A stretch of DNA of 9,159 nt from Conexibacteraceae bacterium (GCA_009785395.1 WQWK01000063.1:1-9159); one strand, 5' to 3'. Counted from the first letter of the stretch, positions 1 through 6,728 are shown. Translations and numbers: made by a program. The notes: generated by a model from the letters alone, not told the origin.

Positions 1-2811
1 AGCATTGCGTTGTCCCAGCACAGCCTGCCGGCATTGACCGGCGACGAGGAGGATGTGGTGGCGATCGGCGCGGCGCCCGCCGCATGGATGGCCGCCAACG
101 TCAAGGCCGGGGACACGATCCAGATCAGCGATTCGCTGTCCCCGTATCCGCTGTCCCAGATCCAGACGGCCGTCGAGGGCGGCGGGATGCTGGAGCAGAA
201 CGGACAGATGGCCGTACCCGTGGTGGGCGGCGGTGAGAACAACCAGGACAACCCGGTCACCGGCCTCGGCATCACCAAGGACAACAAGCACCTGATCATC
301 GCCGTGTTCGACGGGCACCAGTCCGAGGGCTCGGCCGAGGGTCTGACCCGGCCCGAGCAGGCTCAGTGGATGATCAGTCACGGCGCCTACAACGCGATCC
401 TGTTCGACTCCGGCGGCTCGTCCGACATGGTCGCCCGGCTGCCGGGCCAGACGCAGGTGTCGGTGCTGAACACGCCGTCAGACGGCGAGGAGCGGCACGT
501 GGCCAACGGCCTGTTCTTCTACAGCAACGAGGCCACGCCGGGCGTTCCGACCGCGGTGCACGTCAACGCGGACAAGCCGCTGTCGACGGCCAGCGGCGTC
601 TCCTCGAGCGTGGCGGCCTACGCTGACGACGCGCTCGACAACCCGACCAGCGTCGACCCGGTCACGGTCACCGCCGTGCCGTCGAAGCTCGGCACATGGA
701 GCAACGGCACCTTCACTGCCGGCTCAGCCGGGCATGGTCGCCTGATCGTGCGCTCCGGGCACGCGATCTTCAGCGTCCCGCTGATGGTCAAGTCAAGCTT
801 CGACAGCCTGGCGATCACACCGGCCAACACTGACATCGCCGGCAGCGCCACCCAGCAATACACGGTGACGGGGACCAACAAGGGCGGCTCCCCGGTGAGC
901 ATCGACCCCTCGGCGGTCAGCTGGAAGCTGAGCGACGCGAGCCTCGGCTCGATCTCGAGCTCCGGGCTGTTCACCGCCTCGGCCACGGCGTCGGGCACCG
1001 AGAATGTGACCGCAACGGTCGGCAGCGGCTCAGCCAGCGCGATTCTGGGGGTCGGCTCGGTCAGCACCACGATCATCACCGCCGCCGATGACGGATCAAT
1101 CTGGACGTCCCAGCCGTTGAATGCCACAACGGTGCCGGCGACGACGTTCGCCAACACCACCGACGCGCCGCCGGACTCGACCCAGGACGGGTCGATCTCC
1201 GTGAACTACGCGCTCCCCAACACCACGGCCGTGCACCAGGTGGTGTTCTGGCCGAACGACACCTCGGGCACGGTGAACCTGAATGCCCAGGGCCAGGCGC
1301 CGACCTCGGTGACCTTCCGCCTGAAGGTGACGGACGCGAATCCGCAGGACGTGTCCTTCTACTGGGCCTACATCGACAGCACCGGCACGGCGCGTGATGT
1401 CAATGAGCAGCTGACCACGTTCAACCAGTGGATCGATCTGACGTTCCCGGTTCCGGCGGGCAGTGCCTTCCCGCTGACACTGAACTACTTCGACCTGCTC
1501 AACCAGCACGCCACCTCGGCGGAGAACGGCACGCTCGAGTTCGGCGGGATGTCGGAGAACTATGCGGTCGACACGACGCCCACTCCGAAGTACGTCGCGA
1601 TCGACCCGAACAACCCACGGTGGCTGTCCTTCGATGAGAGCGCCGGCGACTTCAGGTCTGGTGGGTCGACGCTGCTGCTCGGCGACGACAGCCACCTGGT
1701 GGCGGCTGATCCGGGCTCGAGCAGTGCCCAGAACATCGACAACATGGCCAAGCGCGTCGCGGGACAGACGTACACGACCTCCGCGGGTCAGCAGGTCGCG
1801 CCGCTGCCGGCCAACGCCATACCGAACACGGCTGTGAGCCTCGGTGACATCGCCGACGACGGAGCGCTGGCCGACCTCCAGTTCGCCAAGTCGGAGTGGG
1901 ACCAGTTCGGGGTGCCGCTATATGACGTCGTCGGCAACCACGAGACCAGCCAGGGCGCTGATCCCGAGGACAACAACTGGAACCAGGTGTTCAACCAGAA
2001 CACCCACTTCTCGTTCACGGACGGCCCCGCCACATTCATCGGGCTGGACAACTCGCAGGGCTCGATCCCGGCCTCTGACCCCTATCAGGTCCCGGCCGAG
2101 CAGCAGTACCCCTGGTTCGTGCAGCAGTTGAACGCGGTGACGACACCGGTGGTGATTGTCGGCATCCACATGCCTGCCTATGACCCGGGTGACGACGGCG
2201 ATGACAGCCAGTTCTCAGACCGCTGGGACGCCAACCAGTTCCTGCAGGTGATCGAGGACTACCAGCACACCCATCCCCGCGAGCACGTGGTGGTCGTCTA
2301 CGGCCACTCACGCGGGTTCAGTGACCAGTACCTCGATCCGCAGGGCAATGAGGGCACGGCCAGGACCGGGATCGTGCAGCTGACGTTCGCGGACGTCGGC
2401 ATGCCCGCGTACAAGCCGGCTGATGAGGGAGGCTTCTACCACTTCGGCCTCGTGCACGTCAACAACGACGGGCAGGTGCAGTTCACGGTCGAGCCGTCCC
2501 TCAAATCGGTGACCATCGACCAGGGCGCCAGCGCGACACTGAGCCCCGGCCAGAAGCAGACGTTCACCGCAACCGCCGTGAACAACAACGGCGACAACGA
2601 CACCAGCCCGCCGACGATGCCGGTGGCCGACCCGATGTCACACGTGTGGGCGAGCTCCGACCGCCACGTGGCACGGATCGACCCGGTCAGCGGCGAGGTC
2701 ATCGCGGAGCATCCTGGTCAGGCGACCATCTCAGTGACCAGCGGCGGCATCACCGCCACGCTGGCGCTCACGGTCAGCGGGCCCGCATCGGAGGCCGCGA
2801 CCAGAGGGTAG
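1..2811 (+). CDS. Phosphodiester glycosidase / metallophosphoesterase multidomain protein (5' end outside window)
   Basis: The reading frame is open from base 1, so the start and any signal peptide lie upstream; a TTG at 10 is unlikely to be the true start. Residues are counted from base 1. About 30-185 resemble the NAGPA-type phosphodiester glycosidase (DUF2233) domain, with FDSGGSS at 135-141 and the PSDGEER...N block at 159-169. About 265-354 is an Ig-like (Big_2-type) domain. About 357-525 is a beta-rich, jelly-roll-like region that I cannot name. About 540-830 is a calcineurin-type metallophosphoesterase: a possible D-x-H motif (D563, H565), GD at 615-616, GNHE at 645-648, H723 in GIHMP, and GH at 768-769. 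About 833-930 is a second Big_2-like domain. The family architecture implies an exported enzyme acting on sugar-phosphate diesters, but the substrate is unknown. No C-terminal membrane anchor or sorting signal is visible. The gene converges on the ROK kinase gene. Confidence 0.88.
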   Translation, partial: SIALSQHSLPALTGDEEDVVAIGAAPAAWMAANVKAGDTIQISDSLSPYPLSQIQTAVEGGGMLEQNGQMAVPVVGGGENNQDNPVTGLGITKDNKHLIIAVFDGHQSEGSAEGLTRPEQAQWMISHGAYNAILFDSGGSSDMVARLPGQTQVSVLNTPSDGEERHVANGLFFYSNEATPGVPTAVHVNADKPLSTASGVSSSVAAYADDALDNPTSVDPVTVTAVPSKLGTWSNGTFTAGSAGHGRLIVRSGHAIFSVPLMVKSSFDSLAITPANTDIAGSATQQYTVTGTNKGGSPVSIDPSAVSWKLSDASLGSISSSGLFTASATASGTENVTATVGSGSASAILGVGSVSTTIITAADDGSIWTSQPLNATTVPATTFANTTDAPPDSTQDGSISVNYALPNTTAVHQVVFWPNDTSGTVNLNAQGQAPTSVTFRLKVTDANPQDVSFYWAYIDSTGTARDVNEQLTTFNQWIDLTFPVPAGSAFPLTLNYFDLLNQHATSAENGTLEFGGMSENYAVDTTPTPKYVAIDPNNPRWLSFDESAGDFRSGGSTLLLGDDSHLVAADPGSSSAQNIDNMAKRVAGQTYTTSAGQQVAPLPANAIPNTAVSLGDIADDGALADLQFAKSEWDQFGVPLYDVVGNHETSQGADPEDNNWNQVFNQNTHFSFTDGPATFIGLDNSQGSIPASDPYQVPAEQQYPWFVQQLNAVTTPVVIVGIHMPAYDPGDDGDDSQFSDRWDANQFLQVIEDYQHTHPREHVVVVYGHSRGFSDQYLDPQGNEGTARTGIVQLTFADVGMPAYKPADEGGFYHFGLVHVNNDGQVQFTVEPSLKSVTIDQGASATLSPGQKQTFTATAVNNNGDNDTSPPTMPVADPMSHVWASSDRHVARIDPVSGEVIAEHPGQATISVTSGGITATLALTVSGPASEAATRG

Positions 2812-2819
2812 GCAGGCGA

Positions 2820-2852
2820 GCCGCCGCCCGGTCGATCAGGCCGGGCGGCGGC
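2820..2852. terminator. GC-rich hairpin between convergent genes
   Basis: A perfect 12-bp inverted repeat: GCCGCCGCCCGG at 2820-2831 pairs with CCGGGCGGCGGC at 2841-2852 across a 9-nt loop. It starts 9 bp after the stop of the left-hand gene and overlaps the last codons and stop of the opposing kinase gene. There is no T-tract on either side, so it is a U-less candidate terminator working in both directions, inferred from position and stem strength. Confidence 0.5.
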
Positions 2853-3756
2853 CGCGCCGCGCAGCAGCCAGTTTGGCCATGGCGATCGCGCCGAGCACGC
2901 CGGCGTCGTCTCCCAGGCCAGGCGGGACGACGTAACGCTCGAGGCCCGGGTCGAGCACCGCCGTCTGCAGGTAGCCGCCGAGCAGCTCATCCAGGCACCG
3001 GCGGATCAACGGCAGGAGCCGCTCCTGTCCGAGCACGCCACCGCCGACGATGATCCGATCAGGCCCGAGCGTGAAGACGATGTTCGCCAGCGCCGCCGCG
3101 ATGTAGCCCGCCTCCAGCTCCCAGGCTGGGTGATCGGGCCCCAGTTCCCGCGCCGGGCGTCCCCAGCGCTGCTCCAGCGCCGGCCCGCATGCGAGTCCCT
3201 CCAGGCAGTCACCGTGGTATGGGCAGGTCCCAGGAAACGGATCCCTGGCCAGGTCGTGGGGAACGCGCATGTGACCGACCTCGGGATGGACCAGCCCGTG
3301 CCACAGCCGGCCGTCGAGCAGCAGTCCGGCACCGACGCCGGTGCCGACGGTCAGGTAGCAGAGGCTCGCGGCGCCTGCGCCTGCGCCCCAGCGGTGCTCA
3401 CCGATCGCGGCCGCTCCGACGTCGGTGTCGAAACAGACCGGCACTCCCAGCTCGTGTTGCAAGACGCCGGCCACGGGCGCATCGCTCCAACCGGGCTTGG
3501 GAGTCTTGGTGACGCTGCCCCAATGCGGCGAGTCGGCGTGCAGGTCCACCGGCCCGAAGGACCCGACGCCGATCGCGACCGGCGTGACGTTGCGGCGGAA
3601 GAAGCCGACGATCTGTGCGAGCGTTTCCGCCGGGTCGGTGGTGGCGATCTGTTCGCGCGCGATGATCGCGTCGGGGCCGCTCCCGAGTGCGCACACCGAC
3701 CAGGTGCCACCCGTCTCGACACCACCGAAGATCTGATCGGACTCGACAGTGCTCAT
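2836..3756 (-). CDS. ROK-family fructokinase-like sugar kinase
   Basis: 306 aa, the usual length for bacterial ROK fructokinases (ATP + fructose to fructose-6-phosphate, cytoplasmic). Visible hallmarks: the phosphate-binding loop GGVETGGT at 11-18; GSFGPVD at 65-71; TKTPKPGW at 83-90; the FDTDVGAAA block with the probable catalytic base D112; VGTGVGAG at 137-144; HPEVGH at 157-162; and the ROK zinc motif CPYHGDCLEG from 178, giving candidate zinc ligands H162, C178, H181 and C184. The GGxEtGGT and CPYHGDCLEGLA blocks are closer to the Bacillus YdhR/GmuE-type fructokinases than to glucokinases or NagC-type regulators, and there is no N-terminal HTH. The start is an ATG 7 bp after the stop of the MarR gene, so co-transcription is likely. 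No good Shine-Dalgarno is visible, which suggests translational coupling. Exact sugar specificity is an inference. Confidence 0.9.
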   Translation of the reverse strand: MSTVESDQIFGGVETGGTWSVCALGSGPDAIIAREQIATTDPAETLAQIVGFFRRNVTPVAIGVGSFGPVDLHADSPHWGSVTKTPKPGWSDAPVAGVLQHELGVPVCFDTDVGAAAIGEHRWGAGAGAASLCYLTVGTGVGAGLLLDGRLWHGLVHPEVGHMRVPHDLARDPFPGTCPYHGDCLEGLACGPALEQRWGRPARELGPDHPAWELEAGYIAAALANIVFTLGPDRIIVGGGVLGQERLLPLIRRCLDELLGGYLQTAVLDPGLERYVVPPGLGDDAGVLGAIAMAKLAAARRGRRPA

Positions 3757-3763
3757 ACGCGCG

Positions 3764-4258
3764 CTAGCGGCCTGCTTCGACGGTGGTCGCGAGGCGATCC
3801 AGCAGCTTCACGAGCAGCGCCTGCTCGGCTTCCGTGAAGGGCTGTCTGAGGCGAGCGTCGAAGGCGAGCGCCGCGTCTCTCAGGGCGAGGAAGCGTCGCT
3901 CACCCTCCGGTGTGAGCTCGACGAGTTGCACCCGGCGGTTGTTCGGATCGCGTTCACGTGTGAGCAGGCCCTGCCGCTCGAGCACTGTCAGATGGTGGGT
4001 GACCGTGGCCTCGGTGAGCTCGAGCGCCGCAGCGATCTCGCGCTGCTTGGCGCGGCCCCGGATCTTGACGTTGAGCAGCACCAGCCATACGGGCAGCGAA
4101 CCGCCGGCCGTCGCGAGCGCGTCGTCGAAAGCGCGCTGCACCTGCCGTGAGGCGCGCGTCAGGTGGAGGCCCAGGGGGGTCGTCGTCGGAGCTTCCGGCG
4201 GGCGCTGTGGCGGGCGCTGCGATCCGCCGGAAGCTGAAGCTCGCTCCCGCTCGGTCAT
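3764..4258 (-). CDS. MarR-family transcriptional regulator
   Basis: 164 aa. After a Pro/Ser-rich tail of about 28 residues comes a MarR winged-helix fold: dimerisation helix about 30-50, HTH about 70-101 with a recognition-helix segment LTEATVTHHLTVLERQGLL (81-99), and a basic wing RERDPNNRRVQLVELT (101-116) with the family's D...R pattern. The C-terminal helices at 117-163 complete the dimer interface. The ATG at 4258 is chosen because it leaves room for the AT-rich divergent promoter region. It probably binds the ATCTAAG/CTTAGAT array at 4292-4318, repressing itself, the downstream ROK kinase and the divergent dehydrogenase; this is inferred from the divergent arrangement typical of MarR proteins. 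The effector ligand cannot be read from the sequence. Confidence 0.92.
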   Translation of the reverse strand: MTERERASASGGSQRPPQRPPEAPTTTPLGLHLTRASRQVQRAFDDALATAGGSLPVWLVLLNVKIRGRAKQREIAAALELTEATVTHHLTVLERQGLLTRERDPNNRRVQLVELTPEGERRFLALRDAALAFDARLRQPFTEAEQALLVKLLDRLATTVEAGR

Positions 4259-4278
4259 CGTGGTTCCACTCTACAGGA

Positions 4279-4284
4279 ATTATC
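4279..4284 (-). promoter_or_regulatory. Candidate -10 element of the MarR-kinase operon
   Basis: Read on the minus strand this is GATAAT, 5/6 to the sigma-70 -10 consensus. Transcription would start near 4272, giving a leader of about 14 nt before the MarR ATG. No clear -35 is seen; the region where it would lie (about 4301-4308) is inside the repeat array, which fits autorepression. Confidence 0.45.
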
Positions 4285-4286
4285 GT

Positions 4287-4315
4287 TTGACATCTAAGCC
4301 TTAGATATCTAAGCT
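4287..4315 (+). promoter_or_regulatory. Candidate promoter of the SDR gene
   Basis: A perfect TTGACA -35 at 4287-4292 is followed, after a 17-bp spacer, by TAAGCT at 4310-4315, which fits the relaxed TAnnnT -10 of high-GC bacteria. The predicted start is near 4322, leaving a leader of about 34 nt. Spacer and -10 are fully covered by the palindrome array, so repressor binding would block RNA polymerase. Confidence 0.6.
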
Positions 4316-4318
4316 TAG
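4292..4318. promoter_or_regulatory. Tandem MarR operator array (four half-sites)
   Basis: ATCTAAG (4292-4298), CTTAGAT (4300-4306), ATCTAAG (4307-4313) and CTTAG (4314-4318) form three overlapping palindromes: a 15-bp one with a single central base (4292-4306), a 14-bp perfect one (4300-4313), and a 10-bp perfect one, CTAAGCTTAG (4309-4318). MarR dimers usually bind such 14-20 bp palindromes in divergent promoters. Assignment to the adjacent MarR gene is inference. Confidence 0.75.
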
Positions 4319-4341
4319 GGCTCGGAACCGTTGGAGCCACA

Positions 4342-4347
4342 AAGGAG
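4342..4347 (+). promoter_or_regulatory. Shine-Dalgarno of the SDR gene
   Basis: AAGGAG, 8 nt before the ATG at 4356. It fixes that start and is the best ribosome binding site in the window. Confidence 0.85.
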
Positions 4348-4355
4348 CCGTTGAA

Positions 4356-5162
4356 ATGTCAGTTGACGCACCCAGTCGTGTCGTGACCGCCCCGGGACCG
4401 CTCGCCCACTACCCGGACCTGATCGGGAAGGTCGCCGTTGTGACCGGCGGCTCACGCGGGATCGGCGCCGCCACAGCCGCGGCGCTGGCCGCCAACGGCG
4501 CGCTCGTCGCCGTCGTCGGTCGCGACCTCGGCGCGTGCGAGCAGACCGCAGCGTCGATCACCGCCGACCGCGGGCAGGCTGTTGCGATCGCAGCGGACTG
4601 CTCGAACGAGCGCGAGCTTGGCCGGCTCGCCGGCGATGTCGCCGAGCGGCTGGCGCAGCCCGACATCCTGGTCGCGTTTGCCGGTGGCAACGGGGCCCCG
4701 GTGGCGCTCGCGGAGGAGACGGGCTCGCACTTCCGCGAGGTCGTTGACGGGAACCTCACCGCCACATTCCTGACGATCCAGGCATTCCTCCCGGGGATGC
4801 TCGCACGGGGCAGCGGCACCGTGATCACGATGGCCTCGGCGGCGGCCCGCCAGGCGGCCCGGTCGAGCGCCGCGTATGCCGCGGCGAAGGCCGGCGTGGT
4901 CGCGCTCACGCGGCACCTCGCCGGCGAGCTCGGCCCGCAGGGTATCCGCCTCAACTGCGTCTCTCCGTCGGCGGTCGAAAACGAGCGGATGCGTGAGCAC
5001 ATGACCGCCGAACAGCGGGACACGCTCGGCGCCCAATTCCTGCTCGGGCGCATCGGCCAGCCGGCCGACGTTGCCGCGGCGACCCTTTTTCTGGCGTCGG
5101 ATGCGTCGTCGTGGATCACCGGTGCGACGCTCGACATCGCCGGCGGCAAGGTCATGCTCTAG
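4356..5162 (+). CDS. Short-chain dehydrogenase/reductase (SDR)
   Basis: 268 aa, a classical SDR with about 24 extra residues before the Rossmann fold. The cofactor loop is TGGSRGIG (30-37). R56 after the second strand (VVGRD) hints at NADP(H) preference, but this is weak. The NAG-like segment is AFAGGNG (107-113). The catalytic tetrad is N133, S161, Y174 and K178, with the 13-residue Ser-Tyr and 4-residue Tyr-Lys spacing of classical SDRs. The C-terminus keeps the family pattern: RLNCVSPS after the active site, then the SSWITGATLDIAGG block. It should catalyse NAD(P)-dependent alcohol/ketone or enoyl-type redox in the cytoplasm; the substrate is not readable. It has a strong RBS, is transcribed divergently from the MarR gene, and its promoter is overlaid by the palindrome array, so it is probably a main target of that repressor. 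Confidence 0.93.
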   Translation: MSVDAPSRVVTAPGPLAHYPDLIGKVAVVTGGSRGIGAATAAALAANGALVAVVGRDLGACEQTAASITADRGQAVAIAADCSNERELGRLAGDVAERLAQPDILVAFAGGNGAPVALAEETGSHFREVVDGNLTATFLTIQAFLPGMLARGSGTVITMASAAARQAARSSAAYAAAKAGVVALTRHLAGELGPQGIRLNCVSPSAVENERMREHMTAEQRDTLGAQFLLGRIGQPADVAAATLFLASDASSWITGATLDIAGGKVML

Positions 5163-5167
5163 CTGGG

Positions 5168-5193
5168 CCTCGGCAGGTCCGGCCCTGCCGAGG
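5168..5193. terminator. GC-rich hairpin between convergent SDR and UbiA-like genes
   Basis: A perfect 10-bp stem, CCTCGGCAGG (5168-5177) with CCTGCCGAGG (5184-5193), and a 6-nt loop. It fills most of the 34-bp gap between two opposing stop codons. There is no U-tract. It is probably a bidirectional terminator or mRNA 3'-end stabiliser. Confidence 0.6.
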
Positions 5194-5196
5194 GCG

Positions 5197-5976
5197 TCAC
5201 AGCCGTCGCAGCACCAGGGCGACCGCGAGTACGACCATCGCCTTCCACAGTGCCGAGAGCGCTCCCTCGAGCGGGGCGAGCAGTTGGCCTGCGTCCAGCT
5301 CCCGGACCTGTCCGTCCTGCATGAATTGGGAGCCGCTGACCGAGACCGTCCGCCGGCGCAGGTCCCGCGCCGGGGTTGAGAGGCACCGCTGGGCGCTGCT
5401 CAGCAGGCAGCAGGCGAGCGCCAGCAGGACAGCCTCGACACGCACGTCAAGCGCCTGGAAGAACCAGCCGGTGAAGGCCGGGAAGCCGCCCCAGGCCACC
5501 GCGAACCAGAGATCGGTGTGGAATCTGCCGCCCAGCAGCTCGAGGTTGTAGGCCAGCGCCAGGAAGGCGCCGATCACGATCAGCGGGATCAGCCAGAGCG
5601 ACACGATGACCGCGCCCACGACCCCGAGCGCCACCCCGCCGCCGAGCCCGGCCGCCGCGAGCGCGATCAGCGCCGTGCGCGAGAGCTGAGTGCCGAGCGG
5701 ACGGCCCGCGAGCTCGTCGAGCGCGTGGGCGCCGACACCGAGCGCGAGGAAGAAGGCGGCGAGCGTCAGGCCCAGGCGCCACAGCACGAAGGTTGGCGCC
5801 AGCGCTGCCCCGATTGCCACGTAGCTGAGATGCCACGCGGTGTACGGGGGATGCAGGATCGTCACCAGGTCGCGCCAGCCACCCGAGGAGAGTGCGTAGA
5901 ACGCGGGCCGCGCGGCCTTGGGCTCAGCGGCCTTGGGCTCAGCGGCTTTGGGCTCAGCGGCCTCGGGCTTATCCAC
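5197..5976 (-). CDS. UbiA-superfamily-like polytopic membrane protein
   Basis: 259 aa with a GTG start at 5976 that overlaps the methyltransferase stop (GTGGATAA), indicating translational coupling. Residues 6-22 are a hydrophilic AAEPK repeat tail. From about 48 onward there are several hydrophobic helices (roughly 48-68, 69-86, 101-118, 119-145, 157-173, 182-195, 241-256). The layout resembles UbiA prenyltransferases: HPPYTAWHLSYVAIGAALAP (42-61) like the first helix, GAHALDELAGRPLGT (82-96) where the first Asp-rich motif should be, and AYNLELLGGRFHTD (142-155) followed by WGGFPAFTGWF (162-172). However, NDxxD is replaced by AHALD, and the second Asp motif is not recognisable. It may therefore be a diverged or non-prenyl-transferring member, or an unrelated membrane protein. 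Pairing with a UbiE-type methyltransferase supports a lipid-quinone link. The family call is tentative. Confidence 0.75.
   Translation of the reverse strand: MDKPEAAEPKAAEPKAAEPKAARPAFYALSSGGWRDLVTILHPPYTAWHLSYVAIGAALAPTFVLWRLGLTLAAFFLALGVGAHALDELAGRPLGTQLSRTALIALAAAGLGGGVALGVVGAVIVSLWLIPLIVIGAFLALAYNLELLGGRFHTDLWFAVAWGGFPAFTGWFFQALDVRVEAVLLALACCLLSSAQRCLSTPARDLRRRTVSVSGSQFMQDGQVRELDAGQLLAPLEGALSALWKAMVVLAVALVLRRL
5914..5973. repeat. 15-bp tandem repeat coding for AAEPK units
   Basis: On the plus strand the unit ggccttgggctcagc occurs at 5914-5928 and 5929-5943, with one change at 5944-5958 and a decayed copy at 5959-5973. In the minus-strand gene it encodes repeated Ala-Ala-Glu-Pro-Lys at the N-terminus. 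The unit is a multiple of three, so copy-number change keeps the frame. Confidence 0.85.
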
Positions 5977-6727
5977 TCGTAGCGCCGTTGCGAACCTCCG
6001 TCCGATTCGGAGCCTCGGTCCCGTTGCGGACCCCCGTGACGACGATGCCGGCGCCGAAGCTCAGGTTGCGCTGCACGGCGTCGCCGATCCCGGCGGTCCG
6101 CCACAGTGCCGGCAAGTCGGGCTCCGCCGCATGAAACTGCTCGATGTTGGGGCCCAGGAAGCGTCCGACCTCATACCAGTCGCGCGACACCAGGCGTCCG
6201 ATCAGCGGCAGTCCGGCGCGGGTGTGAATTCGCCACATCGACCGCAGCGCCGGGTCGGTGGGCACACCGAACTCGACCATCCCGATGCGGCCGCCGGGCT
6301 TGAGCACCCGCGCCAACTCGGCCATCGTCGCGGCGCGGTCATCGACGTACCGCAACAGATAGGTGAACGTCAGCGCGTCGAACTCCCCGTCGTCGTATGG
6401 CAGCGCCTCGGCCTCGCCGGAGACGAACGAGAGGCGGCCGGCCAGCTCCGGCGTGCGCTGCAGCCGCGCGCGAGCGGTCCCCAGCATCGCCTCGCTCTGA
6501 TCCAGGCCCACCACCTCGGCGCCACGCCCGGCGAGTGCGAAGGCGACCATCCCCGTCCCGGTCGCGACGTCGAGGGCCCGCAGCCCAGGCTGCGGCTCGA
6601 TGTAGTCGACGAGCGCGCCCCGCCAGCGCGGATCCTGCCCGAAGCTCATCACAGCGCCCACTCGGTCGTAATGGTCCGCGAGTCCGCTGAAAAGCTGCAC
6701 TGCGTGACTCTTGCGGGGCGAGCGCAT
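5969..6727 (-). CDS. UbiE/MenG-type SAM-dependent methyltransferase
   Basis: 252 aa. The N-terminus has the UbiE pattern: FSGLADHYD (13-21) and MSFGQDPRWR (27-36). The SAM-binding motif I is LDVATGTG (52-59), with the acidic residue after the second strand at D76 (VVGLD). ALPYDDGEFDALT (108-120) and ARVLKPGGRIGMVEF (139-153) are motifs II/III. The segment around LPLIGRL in the C-terminal half also matches UbiE. This family methylates the ring carbon of demethylmenaquinone or 2-polyprenyl-benzoquinols; menaquinone is the likely one in an actinobacterium, but related lipid or natural-product methyltransferases share this look. The last 25 or so residues (VRNGTE...VRNGATSG) are a repeat-bearing, hydrophilic tail beyond the usual fold. 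The gene ends inside the start of the UbiA-like gene and lies 68 bp after the HxlR gene. The ATG at 6727 has no clear Shine-Dalgarno. Confidence 0.88.
   Translation of the reverse strand: MRSPRKSHAVQLFSGLADHYDRVGAVMSFGQDPRWRGALVDYIEPQPGLRALDVATGTGMVAFALAGRGAEVVGLDQSEAMLGTARARLQRTPELAGRLSFVSGEAEALPYDDGEFDALTFTYLLRYVDDRAATMAELARVLKPGGRIGMVEFGVPTDPALRSMWRIHTRAGLPLIGRLVSRDWYEVGRFLGPNIEQFHAAEPDLPALWRTAGIGDAVQRNLSFGAGIVVTGVRNGTEAPNRTEVRNGATSG
5985..6037. repeat. 17-bp imperfect direct repeat in the methyltransferase 3' end
   Basis: ccgttgcgaacctccgt (5985-6001) and ccgttgcggacccccgt (6021-6037) differ at two positions. They lie 36 bp apart and encode the two VRNG-containing blocks of the tail. They directly adjoin the AAEPK repeat of the next gene. 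Confidence 0.65.
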
Positions 6728-6728
6728 C

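Noticed and set aside
618..1695. Two long minus-strand frames opposite the large left-hand gene
   Set aside because: No domain or start signal, and the plus-strand protein across this stretch is continuous and domain-bearing.
3130..3837. 235-codon open frame on the plus strand
   Set aside because: Antisense to the ROK kinase and the MarR 3' end, both of which are well supported.
4319..4338. GGCTC...GAGCC stem in the SDR leader
   Set aside because: Only five base pairs with a 10-nt loop; too weak to call as a riboswitch or attenuator.
4409..5155. 248-codon open frame on the minus strand
   Set aside because: Antisense to the SDR gene, which has a full catalytic tetrad and a strong ribosome binding site.
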